In this document: piece by piece, positions 1 through 9,700 of the stretch
Numbering within the stretch: position 1 is the first letter of the stretch
Layout of the letters: each line of letters opens with the position of its first letter
Source: Granulicella sibirica
Lineage (GTDB): Bacteria > Acidobacteriota > Terriglobia > Terriglobales > Acidobacteriaceae
Length of the DNA: 64,000 bases
Direction: 5' to 3'
Assembly: GCF_004115155.1 (NCBI RefSeq)
Contig: NZ_RDSM01000001.1
Location: 1,984,001-2,048,000 of the forward strand
The notes under the pieces: generated by a model
The model's database searches: none
The model's input: only the letters and a program-made list of their open reading frames with translations
Told to the model about the DNA's origin: nothing
Translations under genes and position numbers: made by a program

Positions 1-3000
1 TTGGAGACGGTGCCTTTGACGGTGGCGATCGCGAGATAGGAGATGTCCTGGGTGATGACCTGGCCGGAGGTTGCGAGGATGAGGGCTGCGGCGTAGTTGC
101 GGAGGACCTGGTTGGGGTCGTAGACGTTGATGACGTACTCCCCGAGCGGGAGATTGAGGAACTGGTAGGAGCCGTCGGCGAGGGTGGTGAAGCGGGCGGC
201 AGGCTGGCTGGTGCCGTAGAGGTAGATCTGCAGACCAGCCCCGGCGGCGGGGGTAGTGCCATCAGCCTGATAGATATGGCCTGCGATCTTGCCGGAGGGC
301 TGGAGAGTGATGTTGACGTTCTGAGTTCCGTTGGGCGCGAGGGTGACGGTGCTCTGACCGGTGAGCTGGGTGGTGGGATCAGTTGCGTTGACGGTGACCT
401 GGCCGGCGAGGACGTTGCTGAGCGTTACAGTGCCCTGCGCGCTGGTGGTGCCCTTATAGCCAACGTTGGTGTTGAAGCTGCTGGTCGCGGTGACGTTGAC
501 GGCGGCGTCGGGGTTGCCGTTGGCCGTGACCACCGTGACGTTAATCGTGCCGACTCCGTCGAGGGTGACGTTGACGGTAAGTTGCTGGTTCGTGGTGGCG
601 ATGGTCCCGTTGATATAGCCCTGGTCGCCCGTTGGCGTGTTCTGGGCGGCGACGGTGAAGGCACCTACGGGGACGGAGCGGAAGATATAGTGTCCCGTGG
701 CGTCGGTCTGGGTAGTGGCGACGAGGCTTTCGAGCTGATTGGGAAGTGTGCCGTAGAGCTGGACGGGAGCGTTGGGTACCGGGGTCTTGCCGTCGGAGGC
801 GAGGATAGTTCCGCTTATGGTTCCGCTCTGGACGAGCGTGACGTTGAGGGTGACCGTCTGGCCGGAGAGGCCGAGGGTTCCGGTGGTGGTTCCGCTGTAC
901 CCGTTGGCTGCATCGACCTCGGCGCTGAGCTGGCCGACGGGAATGTTGTTGAAGGTGGCAGCTCCGGTGGAGCTTGTCGTGGCGGTGAAGGTCTGGACAC
1001 CGCTCGACGTTGTGACGTGCAGCGTAGTGGTGAGGCCGCTGAGGACGACACCCGAGGGCGCGGTGGCCTGGACGGTGACGGAACCTCCTGAAGAGAGGAC
1101 GATGTCCTGCGTCGTGGTGGCGGAGCCGGAGACGGTTACGCTGACGGTCGCCGCGGTGTTCGAGGCGGGATCGTAGGCCTGGAGGGTGTAGGCGCCGCCG
1201 GGGACGTCGGTGAACGAGTAAGCACCACTGCTGTTGCTAAGCGTCGAGACGGTCTGCGCGCCCATGTGCAGGTAGACAGTTATTCCGGGCAAGGGCGTGT
1301 GGTTGGTGTCAGAGCCGCGGACGGTGCCCTGGATGGCGCCAGAGGTGCCGATCATGATGTCCTGCGTGGTGGTCGTGCCGACGCTGACGAGAGGTGTGGC
1401 GAGGCCGGTGAGCAGGGTTCCGGTGATGCTGGCAACCTCGGCGTAGGTTCCGGCAGGGAGGCCGTTGATGGCGTAAGTGCCGTCGGCCTGGATGGGAATG
1501 GCGACGGTTCCGGTGAGCGATGGACTGGTGAAGGTGATGGTGCCGTTGGTGACGACCGTGGTTGCGTTGAGGCGAACGGTGCCCTGAACCTGACCGGTGT
1601 TGGAGAAGTTGACCGGCTGGAGGACGCCGGGGACAGCGGTCGTGAGCGAACCGTTGAAGGTGGGTGAGGCGACTTTCGTGATGGGGTGTATGGCGGAGAG
1701 GTTGAAGTTCTCGAGCGGGATCGCGATGGCGTCGCCGGCCCCGTCGAGATTGGTGTTGAATTGGAAGTTGCCGCTGCCATCCGATTTGTACTGATAGGTG
1801 CGGGCGAAGATCGGGTCGGCGCTCTGGAGGCTGACGAGGGCCGCGGGGATGGGAGTGGTGGTGTCACCGGCGTAGACGGTCCCACCTACCTGGCCGGTGA
1901 GGGCTGGAAGAGCAGCTACGGTGCTCGTGAGGTTCTGGGGGACGGCGAAGTTCTGGATGGCAGAAGCGTCAGCCGCGCTGAGACCAAGCAGGGCTTCCGG
2001 GGGAAGCTGGACCAGACGCTGTGCGCTTGCCGTGGCTGCGGTGCGCAGAACTTCCTGGGAGACGAAGTGCATGAGCTCGACCGTTTGCCCGGCGGGGATG
2101 CGGACCTTCTGCCACGTGGCGCTGAGCTTGCCGTAGCTGCTTGTGGTGACGAAGGATCCTGCGCCGAGCGAGACGGGGCCTTTGCCGTCGTCGAAGACGT
2201 AGGCCACGGAGGGAACGTTGTCCGAGTTGATGAAGGGATCCGTGTCTTCGTCGGTGCCTTCGATGATCCAGTGATCGGTCGTGGTGGGGTCGGTGGTGAC
2301 GGAGAAGGTGCTGTCGCCGCTGGAGCTGCCGTTGACCTCGGGGGTTCCGTTGTAGGTGTAGCCATCACGATTTTCGTGGGTGTACCGGTAGCCGGAGGTG
2401 AGGTTGACGTCCACGGTAATGTCGGCGGCGGTTGGGTTGGCGAGGACCTCTAGGTAGCGGGCCATGTAGCCGGCTTTGGGCACGAAGATCCGGCGGGTGA
2501 CGTTGAGTCCGGCGACGCCATCCTGCTCGACGGCGAGTTCCTGGCCGTTTTGGAGCGAGGTGGCGAAGACGTTGCCGCTGAAGCCGTGGGTGCTTCCGTC
2601 ACTATCGAGGTAGAGGGTGAGGGTCTCGTCGTGCTGGTTATAGCCGGCGATACCGAACCCGGCGAAGACGGAGTTGAGGCCGCTCGAGATCTCGCCGGTC
2701 TGGTCAAGGTCGTAGGGCATGGCGTTGGCGTCGAAGAGGGTCTGGGTGGTGCGGACCTGATTCTGCGCAAGCATGAGGTTGACGGTGACGGTTGGGGTGG
2801 CGGCGGGAAGGGTGGCGTTGACCTGGGCAGATGCGGTTGGGGTATAGGCGAGAACGGAGATGGGTCCAGTGGGGACGCCGGTGATGGTGTAGTTTCCGGA
2901 GACGTCGGTCTGGGTGGAGACGGTGCGGACGAAACCGGCGGTGAGGCTTTGGGCCGATACGGCCACGCCGACCGCTACCGTTCCGTCGATGTTGGTGACG

Positions 3001-5780
3001 GTTCCGTTGACCGTGCCGCGAGAGATGAGGATGAGATTCGCCGTGACGGTCTGGCCCTGGGTGGTGATGGTCGCGGTGGCGGAGGGCGAGCTTGCGGTGC
3101 CGACACCGTCGAGGGCGACTATAGAGTGAGTCCCGGCGGGAACGGTGGCGAACTGGTAGGTTCCGTCGCTGGCGGAGACGGTGGTGAGGGACTGGTCAAG
3201 CTGAATCTCGACGCCAGGTGCTGGAGTCTTGCCGTCGGCGGCGAAGACGGTTCCGGAGATAACACCGGCGGGCTGCAAGTTCACCGTGACGGTGGCGTTG
3301 CCAGCTACGGTGAGGGTCCCCTGGGAGGTTCCGGCGAGTTCGTTTACCGGGTTGGTGGCCATGACGGTGAAGCCGCCGGCGAGGACGTTCTGGAAGGTGT
3401 AGGTTCCGGTGGCGCTCGATAGACCGGAGAGTTGCTGGGTGAAGGCGGTGTCGCTTGTGAGGGTGAGTTGCGCGTTCGGGACGGGTGTGCCGGTGGCGTC
3501 GAGGACGGTGACGCTGACGTTTCCGAGGCCGTTGAGGACGAGGTTCGGGGCGGTCGTCGTGGTGGACGCGGTCGAGGTGGTGTTGACGGAGCCCTGGTTG
3601 CCGGTGGCGGGGTCGGTGGCGAGGAGTTGGACTTTGCCGGGGGGCACGAAGTTCAACGTGTAGTTGCCCTGGGCGTCGCTGGTGGCGGTGATGGCGTTCT
3701 GGCCAGCCTGGACCTTGACGGACGCTGCGGGGGTCTGGCCATCGGCCTGGAGGATCCTGCCGGTGATGGTGCCGGCGGCGGCGAGGGTGATGTTGAGGGT
3801 GACGGTCTGGCCCTGCTGGTTGATGATGCCGAGAGCGGTGCCCCCGAGGTTGCCGCTGGCAAGCGAGGCGGAGACGGCGAAGGAGCCAACGAAGACGTTC
3901 GAGAGGGTGTAGTGGCCGCTGGCGTCGCTCGTGGTGGTGAGCGACTGCTGGGTGGAGTTCTGGGCCATCAGGGTGATGGCGGCGTTCGGGGCGGGATTTC
4001 CGGAGGCGTCGGAGACGAGGCCGGTGACGGTTCCGTTGCCGAGGAACTGGATGTTGGCGGTGACGGTCTGGGAGGTAGTGGCGATGAAGCCACTGGCGCT
4101 GCCGCTGTTGCCCCGGGTGTCGGTGGCCTGGACGGTGAAAGAGCCGAGAGGGACGAATGGGAAGGCGTAGGCACCGAGGGCGGCGGTGGTGGTGCTGGCC
4201 GTGGTCGATCCGGAGAGGGAGACGGTGGTGCCGGTGGCGGCGGGGGAACCGTCGGCGTTGGCGACCGTGCCAGCGACGGTACCGAAGCCGCCTAATGTGA
4301 CGTTGACCGTCAGGGGGGTGGTCGATTGCGGTGGGAGGGTTCCGGTGGACTGGCCACGGAGGCCGGTGGTGGGATCGAGCGCACCCACCATGATGGCTCC
4401 GCCGGGCAGGTTGGTGACGCGGTAGGTCCCGGTGGCGTCGGCGGTGGCGGTGAGGGTTACGCCGGTTCCGGAGATGGTGACGATGGCGCCGGGGACGGGC
4501 TTCAACTTGGGATTGACGATGGTGCCGGTGACTACTCCGGTGGAGACGCCTAGCTGGATAACGCCCAGGTCGGTGGTGCCTGACGGAACGGAGGTGGTGG
4601 CGTTGGATGAGCCGTTTTCGACGCTGCCTCCGCTGAGGGCGGCGATGACGGAGGCGGTGAGGGTGGTGCCTGCGCCGGGGACGTCGGTGGGTACGAATGG
4701 GATGGTGAAGAGACCGGTGAGGTCGGTGGTGCCGGTGAAGTAGAGGAGGACGGTAGCGGAGGCTCCGGGGACAGGCTTGCCATCGGGGCCGATGACGCGG
4801 CCGGTGACGGTCGTCGTTGGATCGGCGACGAGGGGGTTGGTGCCGAGTTTGACTTCGAGGCCGTCTGAAATGCCGTCGCCGTCGGTGTCTACGGATAGCG
4901 GGTTGGTGCCGAGGGTGACCTCCTGGCCGTCGGAGAGGCCGTCGCCATCGGTGTCGGCTACGAGAGGGTTGGTGCCGAGCTTGACCTCCTGGCCGTCGGA
5001 GAGGCCATCGCCGTCGGTGTCGGCTACGTGGGGGTCGGTGCCAAGTTGATACTCCTGGAGGTTGGTGAGGCCGTCGCCGTCGGGGTCCAGGGCTGCATCG
5101 GAGGGATCGAAGGGATTGAGGCCGTGGGCGATCTCCCACTCGTCGGGCATGCCGTCGCCATCGGAGTCGAGGTTGGCGCTGACGTTGAGGGAGGTGGATC
5201 CGACGAGGCCATCGTAGCGGACGGTGATGTTGACGACTCCGGCGCTGACGGCGGAGACGAGGCCGGTGGCGGAGACGGCGGCGATGGCGGGATTCGAGAG
5301 GGTGTAGGTGGTTCCGGGATCGGCGCTGACGTCGAGGTAGGTGCCGTCGGCGTAGAACGCGGAAACGAAGAGCTGGGAGGTCGCTCCCTTGGAGCCGAGG
5401 GTGGTGGTGGCGGGCGTGATGACGAGATTGGTTGCGGAGGGGGGAACAGCGGAGTCGAGGTCGACCCGGTCGAGGGAGAAGTCGCCGTTGGGGGTGATGC
5501 TGGCGAAGCCGGTATAGGCGCCACTGGTGGTTCCGTCAGAGTTGGTGCAGATGATCTTGGCGCGGTACTGGCCGGGGTTGTAGGGAATGTTGGGGATGGC
5601 GAAGGTGCCGTTGTCGTCGAGTTGTACGGAGTGGTTGAGGAGGGTGGCGGTGCAGTTGCTGCCGAGCAGGGGAGCGACTGTCTGTGCCAGCGCAGGCGGG
5701 GCGGACGCAAGGGCGAGCAGGGCCAGGACGAGGAGGCCGATGGTGTTGCGGATCGCGCGGATTGGCTTAAGGCTCGTCAT
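1..5780 (-). CDS. Giant secreted repeat protein (Ig-like, TSP3-like and carboxypeptidase-regulatory-like domains), 3' end beyond window
   Basis: The minus-strand frame opens at ATG 5780 and has no stop through 1,926 codons, so the C-terminus lies outside the window. Residues 1-33 form a signal peptide ending ALA-Q. Residues about 115-205 resemble a bacterial Ig-like group 2 domain (VSATGLVSAVSAG). Residues about 205-330 carry thrombospondin-type-3-like calcium-binding repeats (DTDGDGLSDGQE). From about 330 onward come many units of roughly 90 residues with the carboxypeptidase-regulatory-like signature (GxVxGTVxD..GxPxxxAxVxL...T..DGxYxFxxLPxGxYxVxV). A non-repeat segment lies at about 995-1260. 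The start is only 8 bp after the upstream gene's stop, which implies cotranscription. A cell-surface or matrix role is inferred; no catalytic motif is visible. The domain calls are by eye. Confidence 0.9.
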   Translation of the reverse strand, partial: MTSLKPIRAIRNTIGLLVLALLALASAPPALAQTVAPLLGSNCTATLLNHSVQLDDNGTFAIPNIPYNPGQYRAKIICTNSDGTTSGAYTGFASITPNGDFSLDRVDLDSAVPPSATNLVITPATTTLGSKGATSQLFVSAFYADGTYLDVSADPGTTYTLSNPAIAAVSATGLVSAVSAGVVNITVRYDGLVGSTSLNVSANLDSDGDGMPDEWEIAHGLNPFDPSDAALDPDGDGLTNLQEYQLGTDPHVADTDGDGLSDGQEVKLGTNPLVADTDGDGLSDGQEVTLGTNPLSVDTDGDGISDGLEVKLGTNPLVADPTTTVTGRVIGPDGKPVPGASATVLLYFTGTTDLTGLFTIPFVPTDVPGAGTTLTASVIAALSGGSVENGSSNATTSVPSGTTDLGVIQLGVSTGVVTGTIVNPKLKPVPGAIVTISGTGVTLTATADATGTYRVTNLPGGAIMVGALDPTTGLRGQSTGTLPPQSTTPLTVNVTLGGFGTVAGTVANADGSPAATGTTVSLSGSTTASTTTAALGAYAFPFVPLGSFTVQATDTRGNSGSASGFIATTSQTVTANIQFLGNGTVTGLVSDASGNPAPNAAITLMAQNSTQQSLTTTSDASGHYTLSNVFVGSFAVSASLASGNLGGTALGIINQQGQTVTLNITLAAAGTITGRILQADGQTPAASVKVQAGQNAITATSDAQGNYTLNFVPPGKVQLLATDPATGNQGSVNTTSTASTTTTAPNLVLNGLGNVSVTVLDATGTPVPNAQLTLTSDTAFTQQLSGLSSATGTYTFQNVLAGGFTVMATNPVNELAGTSQGTLTVAGNATVTVNLQPAGVISGTVFAADGKTPAPGVEIQLDQSLTTVSASDGTYQFATVPAGTHSIVALDGVGTASSPSATATITTQGQTVTANLILISRGTVNGTVTNIDGTVAVGVAVSAQSLTAGFVRTVSTQTDVSGNYTITGVPTGPISVLAYTPTASAQVNATLPAATPTVTVNLMLAQNQVRTTQTLFDANAMPYDLDQTGEISSGLNSVFAGFGIAGYNQHDETLTLYLDSDGSTHGFSGNVFATSLQNGQELAVEQDGVAGLNVTRRIFVPKAGYMARYLEVLANPTAADITVDVNLTSGYRYTHENRDGYTYNGTPEVNGSSSGDSTFSVTTDPTTTDHWIIEGTDEDTDPFINSDNVPSVAYVFDDGKGPVSLGAGSFVTTSSYGKLSATWQKVRIPAGQTVELMHFVSQEVLRTAATASAQRLVQLPPEALLGLSAADASAIQNFAVPQNLTSTVAALPALTGQVGGTVYAGDTTTPIPAALVSLQSADPIFARTYQYKSDGSGNFQFNTNLDGAGDAIAIPLENFNLSAIHPITKVASPTFNGSLTTAVPGVLQPVNFSNTGQVQGTVRLNATTVVTNGTITFTSPSLTGTVAIPIQADGTYAINGLPAGTYAEVASITGTLLTGLATPLVSVGTTTTQDIMIGTSGAIQGTVRGSDTNHTPLPGITVYLHMGAQTVSTLSNSSGAYSFTDVPGGAYTLQAYDPASNTAATVSVTVSGSATTTQDIVLSSGGSVTVQATAPSGVVLSGLTTTLHVTTSSGVQTFTATTSSTGAATFNNIPVGQLSAEVDAANGYSGTTTGTLGLSGQTVTLNVTLVQSGTISGTILASDGKTPVPNAPVQLYGTLPNQLESLVATTQTDATGHYIFRSVPVGAFTVAAQNTPTGDQGYINGTIATTNQQLTVNVTLDGVGTINVTVVTANGNPDAAVNVTATSSFNTNVGYKGTTSAQGTVTLSNVLAGQVTVNATDPTTQLTGQSTVTLAPNGTQNVNITLQPSGKIAGHIYQADGTTPAAGAGLQIYLYGTSQPAARFTTLADGSYQFLNLPLGEYVINVYDPNQVLRNYAAALILATSGQVITQDISYLAIATVKGTVS
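4838..5103 (-). repeat. Tandem about 66-bp repeats encoding TSP3-like calcium-binding units
   Basis: Within the giant gene, a 22-residue unit of the form ADTDGDGLSDGQEVxLGTNP is repeated about four times with a 66-bp period; the first and last copies are more divergent. The alternating Asp/Gly pattern (DxDxDGxxD) is the known calcium-binding pattern of thrombospondin type 3 repeats, which act as rigid spacers in secreted bacterial proteins. Confidence 0.8.
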
Positions 5781-5788
5781 CGCTTTGT

Positions 5789-6634
5789 CTACCAGACCAG
5801 CCGGGTGGCGCTCTGCGCTCCGTGCGGTTGATTTTTGAAGAAGAGCTGCTGGGGTTCGGTGAAGTTGGTGGTCTGGCCGGAAAAGGCTGGAACGGGCTCG
5901 AAGTCGATGAGTTGCGCCACGGGGTTTCCGCCTGCGTCGAAGGCGGCGAAAACGCCGGAGTCGTCTAGAGCGCGGGTCGAGACCCACCTCTCGCCTTCGA
6001 GCTTGAAGATGCCCGGGAGGAGCTGGTCGGGCTTGCCGGGGGCGGGCGGCGGACCGATGCGGTACTCGAGGATGACGTACTGGCCGGTTTCGAGGCGCTT
6101 GACGAGGGTGATCTCGCGGCCCTGATAGGCGCGCTGCCAGAGGCGCTTCCAGAAGGCGGGGTCGTGCTTGTAGGTGACGGCGTCGTCGTGAAAGAGCTGT
6201 TGGGATTTGGTGTCCCAGGTGGCGAGCCAGGTTTCGTAGTCCATTGCGGTGGCGGCGGAGATCTGGGCAACGAGGACGTGCTCGGGAGTGTCGGAGAGGG
6301 AGGCAGATTTGGGTTGAACGTGGATGGGGACGGCGGGGGAGTAGGCCTGCTCGAAGAAGCGATAGACGAACTCGACAGTGAACTGATTCTGCTTGCGCTC
6401 GGTGGTGGGGTAGCTGGGTTTGGTGAAGAGGCCCTTGTACGGTTGGGGGGTGAGCGCGGCGGGAGCCGGGTTAGTGGCCTGGGTGGAGGGTTTACCGGCT
6501 ACCTGGGCGTGGGAGGCGTGGGGTATGACGGAAAGGATCGCGGCAAGGCAAACGACGTGGAGGCCCAGAGTCCGAAAGGGCGCTTGCGGGTGGCGAGACG
6601 TTGGGTGACCGGGAGATGGAATTTGCTTCCGCAT
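5789..6634 (-). CDS. Exported protein of unknown function between two giant surface-protein genes
   Basis: 281 residues, not recognised. The N-terminus is basic, followed by a hydrophobic stretch (residues about 22-40) and an AxA-like site at SHA-Q (residue 43), so it is probably exported. A Pro/Ala-rich linker (about 45-70) precedes a soluble domain with many aromatic residues. No lipobox, transmembrane helix or catalytic motif was seen. It lies 78 bp after the PKD lipoprotein gene and 8 bp before the giant repeat gene, all on the minus strand. A role tied to the two large proteins (chaperone, anchor or partner) is inference from position only. Confidence 0.8.
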   Translation of the reverse strand: MRKQIPSPGHPTSRHPQAPFRTLGLHVVCLAAILSVIPHASHAQVAGKPSTQATNPAPAALTPQPYKGLFTKPSYPTTERKQNQFTVEFVYRFFEQAYSPAVPIHVQPKSASLSDTPEHVLVAQISAATAMDYETWLATWDTKSQQLFHDDAVTYKHDPAFWKRLWQRAYQGREITLVKRLETGQYVILEYRIGPPPAPGKPDQLLPGIFKLEGERWVSTRALDDSGVFAAFDAGGNPVAQLIDFEPVPAFSGQTTNFTEPQQLFFKNQPHGAQSATRLVW

Positions 6635-6712
6635 GGTGTTCTTTCCTGTTCTCTGTTGTTGCTGAAGGCTGGTTTCGGTGCGCTTTGTGTCGCGAGCGTC
6701 TTGACGGTATGG

Positions 6713-9700
6713 CTATGGGCTGGGTGGAGGCGGATTTGGGACGGTGACGGAAATCGTCGGGCCGGGGGGGAGGAGTTGCAGCGAGCTTGTCGAGCTGTGT
6801 CCGCCGGGATAGCTGACAACAAAGTTCAGGGTGACTGGGTCGATGCCGAGCGAGATGGTGATGGATTCGCCGTCGCCCGAGATCGTTCCGGTGCTGCTGA
6901 CCTGTATATTGCCGTTCGCGCCGATGGTCTCGAAGGGGTAGAAGGGATTGAAGACCTCGGCAGCGAGGCCGCCCATGACGCCGAGCTGGAGTGATCCTGA
7001 GCCGGTGACGCCTACTGTCTTCTTGGGCGCGGCGCAGCCGTCGTAGCTGACGGAAGCTTTAAGAGTTCCGGTTCCGAAGGCCGAGATGAACGGCCCGATA
7101 TCTATCCCCAAAAGCGACTTAGTGACCGTAGCCTTGGGGCTTGTGAGAGTCACGGAGGCGGCGAGGGATCCGGAGACAAGCGCTTCGGTATCCTGCTTCT
7201 TTTCGCAGCAGCGGCCTTTGATGGAGAAGTTGGGCGTGAACTGGGCGGTGGCGGTTGCTCCGCCCGGGAGGCGGCTCGCGAGGCCGCCTTGCAAGAGGTT
7301 GGTGAGGCCGGTCCAACTGGCGGAGAAGGAGCTGCCAAGGGCTGCGGGATCGATTCCGGTATCGGGAACCTGATCACCCTTGCAGACGCCGTTGCTCTGG
7401 CACTTGGAGTTCTGCTCGCAGTAGAAGCCGGAATTGCATGGGCCGCTAACGCGCTTGGGGCCATCGCAGGAGCCCTGGTTGCACATGCCAGCGGTGAGGC
7501 AGCTTGTGCGTCCGCTGGGCTTGGTGCCGCATGCGCCGCTGACATTCTTGAAGACGCACTGGCAGGTTGACGGATCCTTGGTGCCCTGGCGGCAGGGATT
7601 GCCGGTGTCGCAGGTGTGAGCGCAGCCACTTGGCGGGGGGTTCGAGCCCGGTGAGGACCAGCCGGCCTTGGTGATGCCGAAGCCGGGGTCGCTGTTGAGG
7701 ACGGAGCCGTCCGGGCTGACGCGCAGGGTGCCTACCGAGACGAATTGCTCGAGATCGTGGTCGTACTGGTAGAACTCCTCGACCATGCCTGGTGCCAGAC
7801 CGGATGTGTTTGGAATGGTGATCGCAGCGGGGGTGGAGAATTTTGTGCCGGCAGGCTGGATTGTCCATGCGAAAGCTGGGGGGATGCCGTTCGGCGGAGG
7901 CATCGGGATGAGGTCACTCTTGACCTGAGATAGCGTCAACTGGCCGACATGGGACCCGTCCGGGAAGGTGACGGAGTTCGGGGCGATGGTGATCCCTGCG
8001 CCGGCCATGCCTTTGAGAGCGAGGGTGACGGCCTGGTTTCCGCCGGCGGTCTGGGCGCTCGAGGTGTCGACGATGGGCAGGTAGACCGGCATCTTGAGGG
8101 TGTTGTTCTGGCCGGGTAGATCCTGCAAAAGGAAGGAAAGGGATGGCAGAGTCTCGGGCAAGGTGGTCGTCGAGCCATCGACGAGAAGTGTGACAGTGCC
8201 AACGGGCGTGGCGCTGAGCGTGAAGTGGCCGTTCGCGTCGGTCGTGGTGCTGAGATTGGTGTTGAGGAGGCTGGCTGTCGCGTTAGGAACGGGAGCTCCC
8301 GCGTTATCGAGGACGACGCCGCTGACCGAAGTGCTGGACGCCGGGCCGGACGAGAAGCCGGAGGCGTAGAAGGTGACCGGAGAGTTCGGGTCGGCGGGGA
8401 AGTCGGCAGTGACGAGGTTGTTGTTGATGCCCTGCTGCTGGCCCAGGGTAAGAGTCGCGAGGGCGCGACCGTCGCTGTTGGTGTTGACGGTGTAGGTGGT
8501 CTGCGCGGTGGTGGTGGCGGCTCCGACGGATCCGTCGCCGCCGTTGATCGTGAAGGTGACGGGCACGTTCGCGATGGGGTTGCCGCCGGTATCCTGGACG
8601 ATGGTCTGCAGGTTCTGGGCGAGCGGCTGGCCGAGGATCCCGCGCTGATTGTTGCCAAGGAACTCGTGAATATAGGCGGGAGCGCCGGGCGTCGTGGTCT
8701 CGGTGAAGACGGCGGAGCCAAGGAAGCCGGGTGAGGTGACCGAGACCTGATTGATGCCCAGTCCGGCGCGGGTGCCAAGCTGGAGGAGAACGCTTGCTTT
8801 GCCGGTGGCGTCGGTTTGGAGGCTGAGAGTCTGGGCCTGCTGCGGGAGGCTTTCCACCTGGCCGTCGCTCGCGGTGACGGTAAAGGTAACGGCGCGGCCT
8901 GGGATGGGGGTGCCGTTCGCGGTTTGGAGCTGAACCTGGAGCGCCTGTGACAGGACGGTGCCGATGGTACCGGTCTGGTTGTTTCCGCTGAGAATCGCAA
9001 CGTGCTGCTGCGCGGTGGCAGGGGCGAGGTTGACGTGGGCAATGCTTTGGGAGGTGTTTCCCGCCTTATCGGTAGCGACGACGGTAAGGGTGTTCGCGCC
9101 GGGGACAAGAACGAGCCCGGAGAGCAGGAAGCTGCGGTTGGCGACGGCGGCAGCCTGCCCGTTGACCGTGACAGTGACGTCGTTGGCGTTGACGGTGCCG
9201 GTGACCTGGTCTGTGATCATGCCTGCGACGTTGACCTGCTGGGTGGTGACGGTAGACTGATCGGCTGGCTGGAAGATCGACAGGGCGGGAGGCGTGAGGT
9301 CGACCGTGATGCTGGTGGAGGCTGTGCCTACGTTTCCGGTCGCGGCGGTGCCGGTTGCGGTGAGGATGTTGACTCCTTCGCGGACGGGCACCGTAGCAGT
9401 GAAGGTTCCGGAGGTGAGGGTCGCGGTGACGCCGTTGACGACGACGGATTGGGCGGTCGTGTCGGCGGTGCCCGTCACGGAGACGCTAGTGGTCTTGAAG
9501 AGAGCGCCCTGGGTCGGGGTGAGAATGCTGAGGGCGACCGGCTGGGTGATGACGACGCCGCTAGTTGTGCTCGCCTGGTTGGCTCCGTCGGTTACGGTGA
9601 GCGAGACGGTGAAGGATCCCGGAGCGGTGTAGGTGTGGGTGACGGCGACGCCCGTGCCTGTGGTTCCATCGCCAAAGGCCCAGGCGTAGGTGAGGGTATC

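Noticed and set aside
3196..5139. Open frame of 647 codons, Arg/His/Pro-rich, on the minus strand
   Set aside because: It is a shifted frame of the real giant gene. The Arg-rich composition comes from GC-rich codons; the other frame gives a coherent repeat protein.
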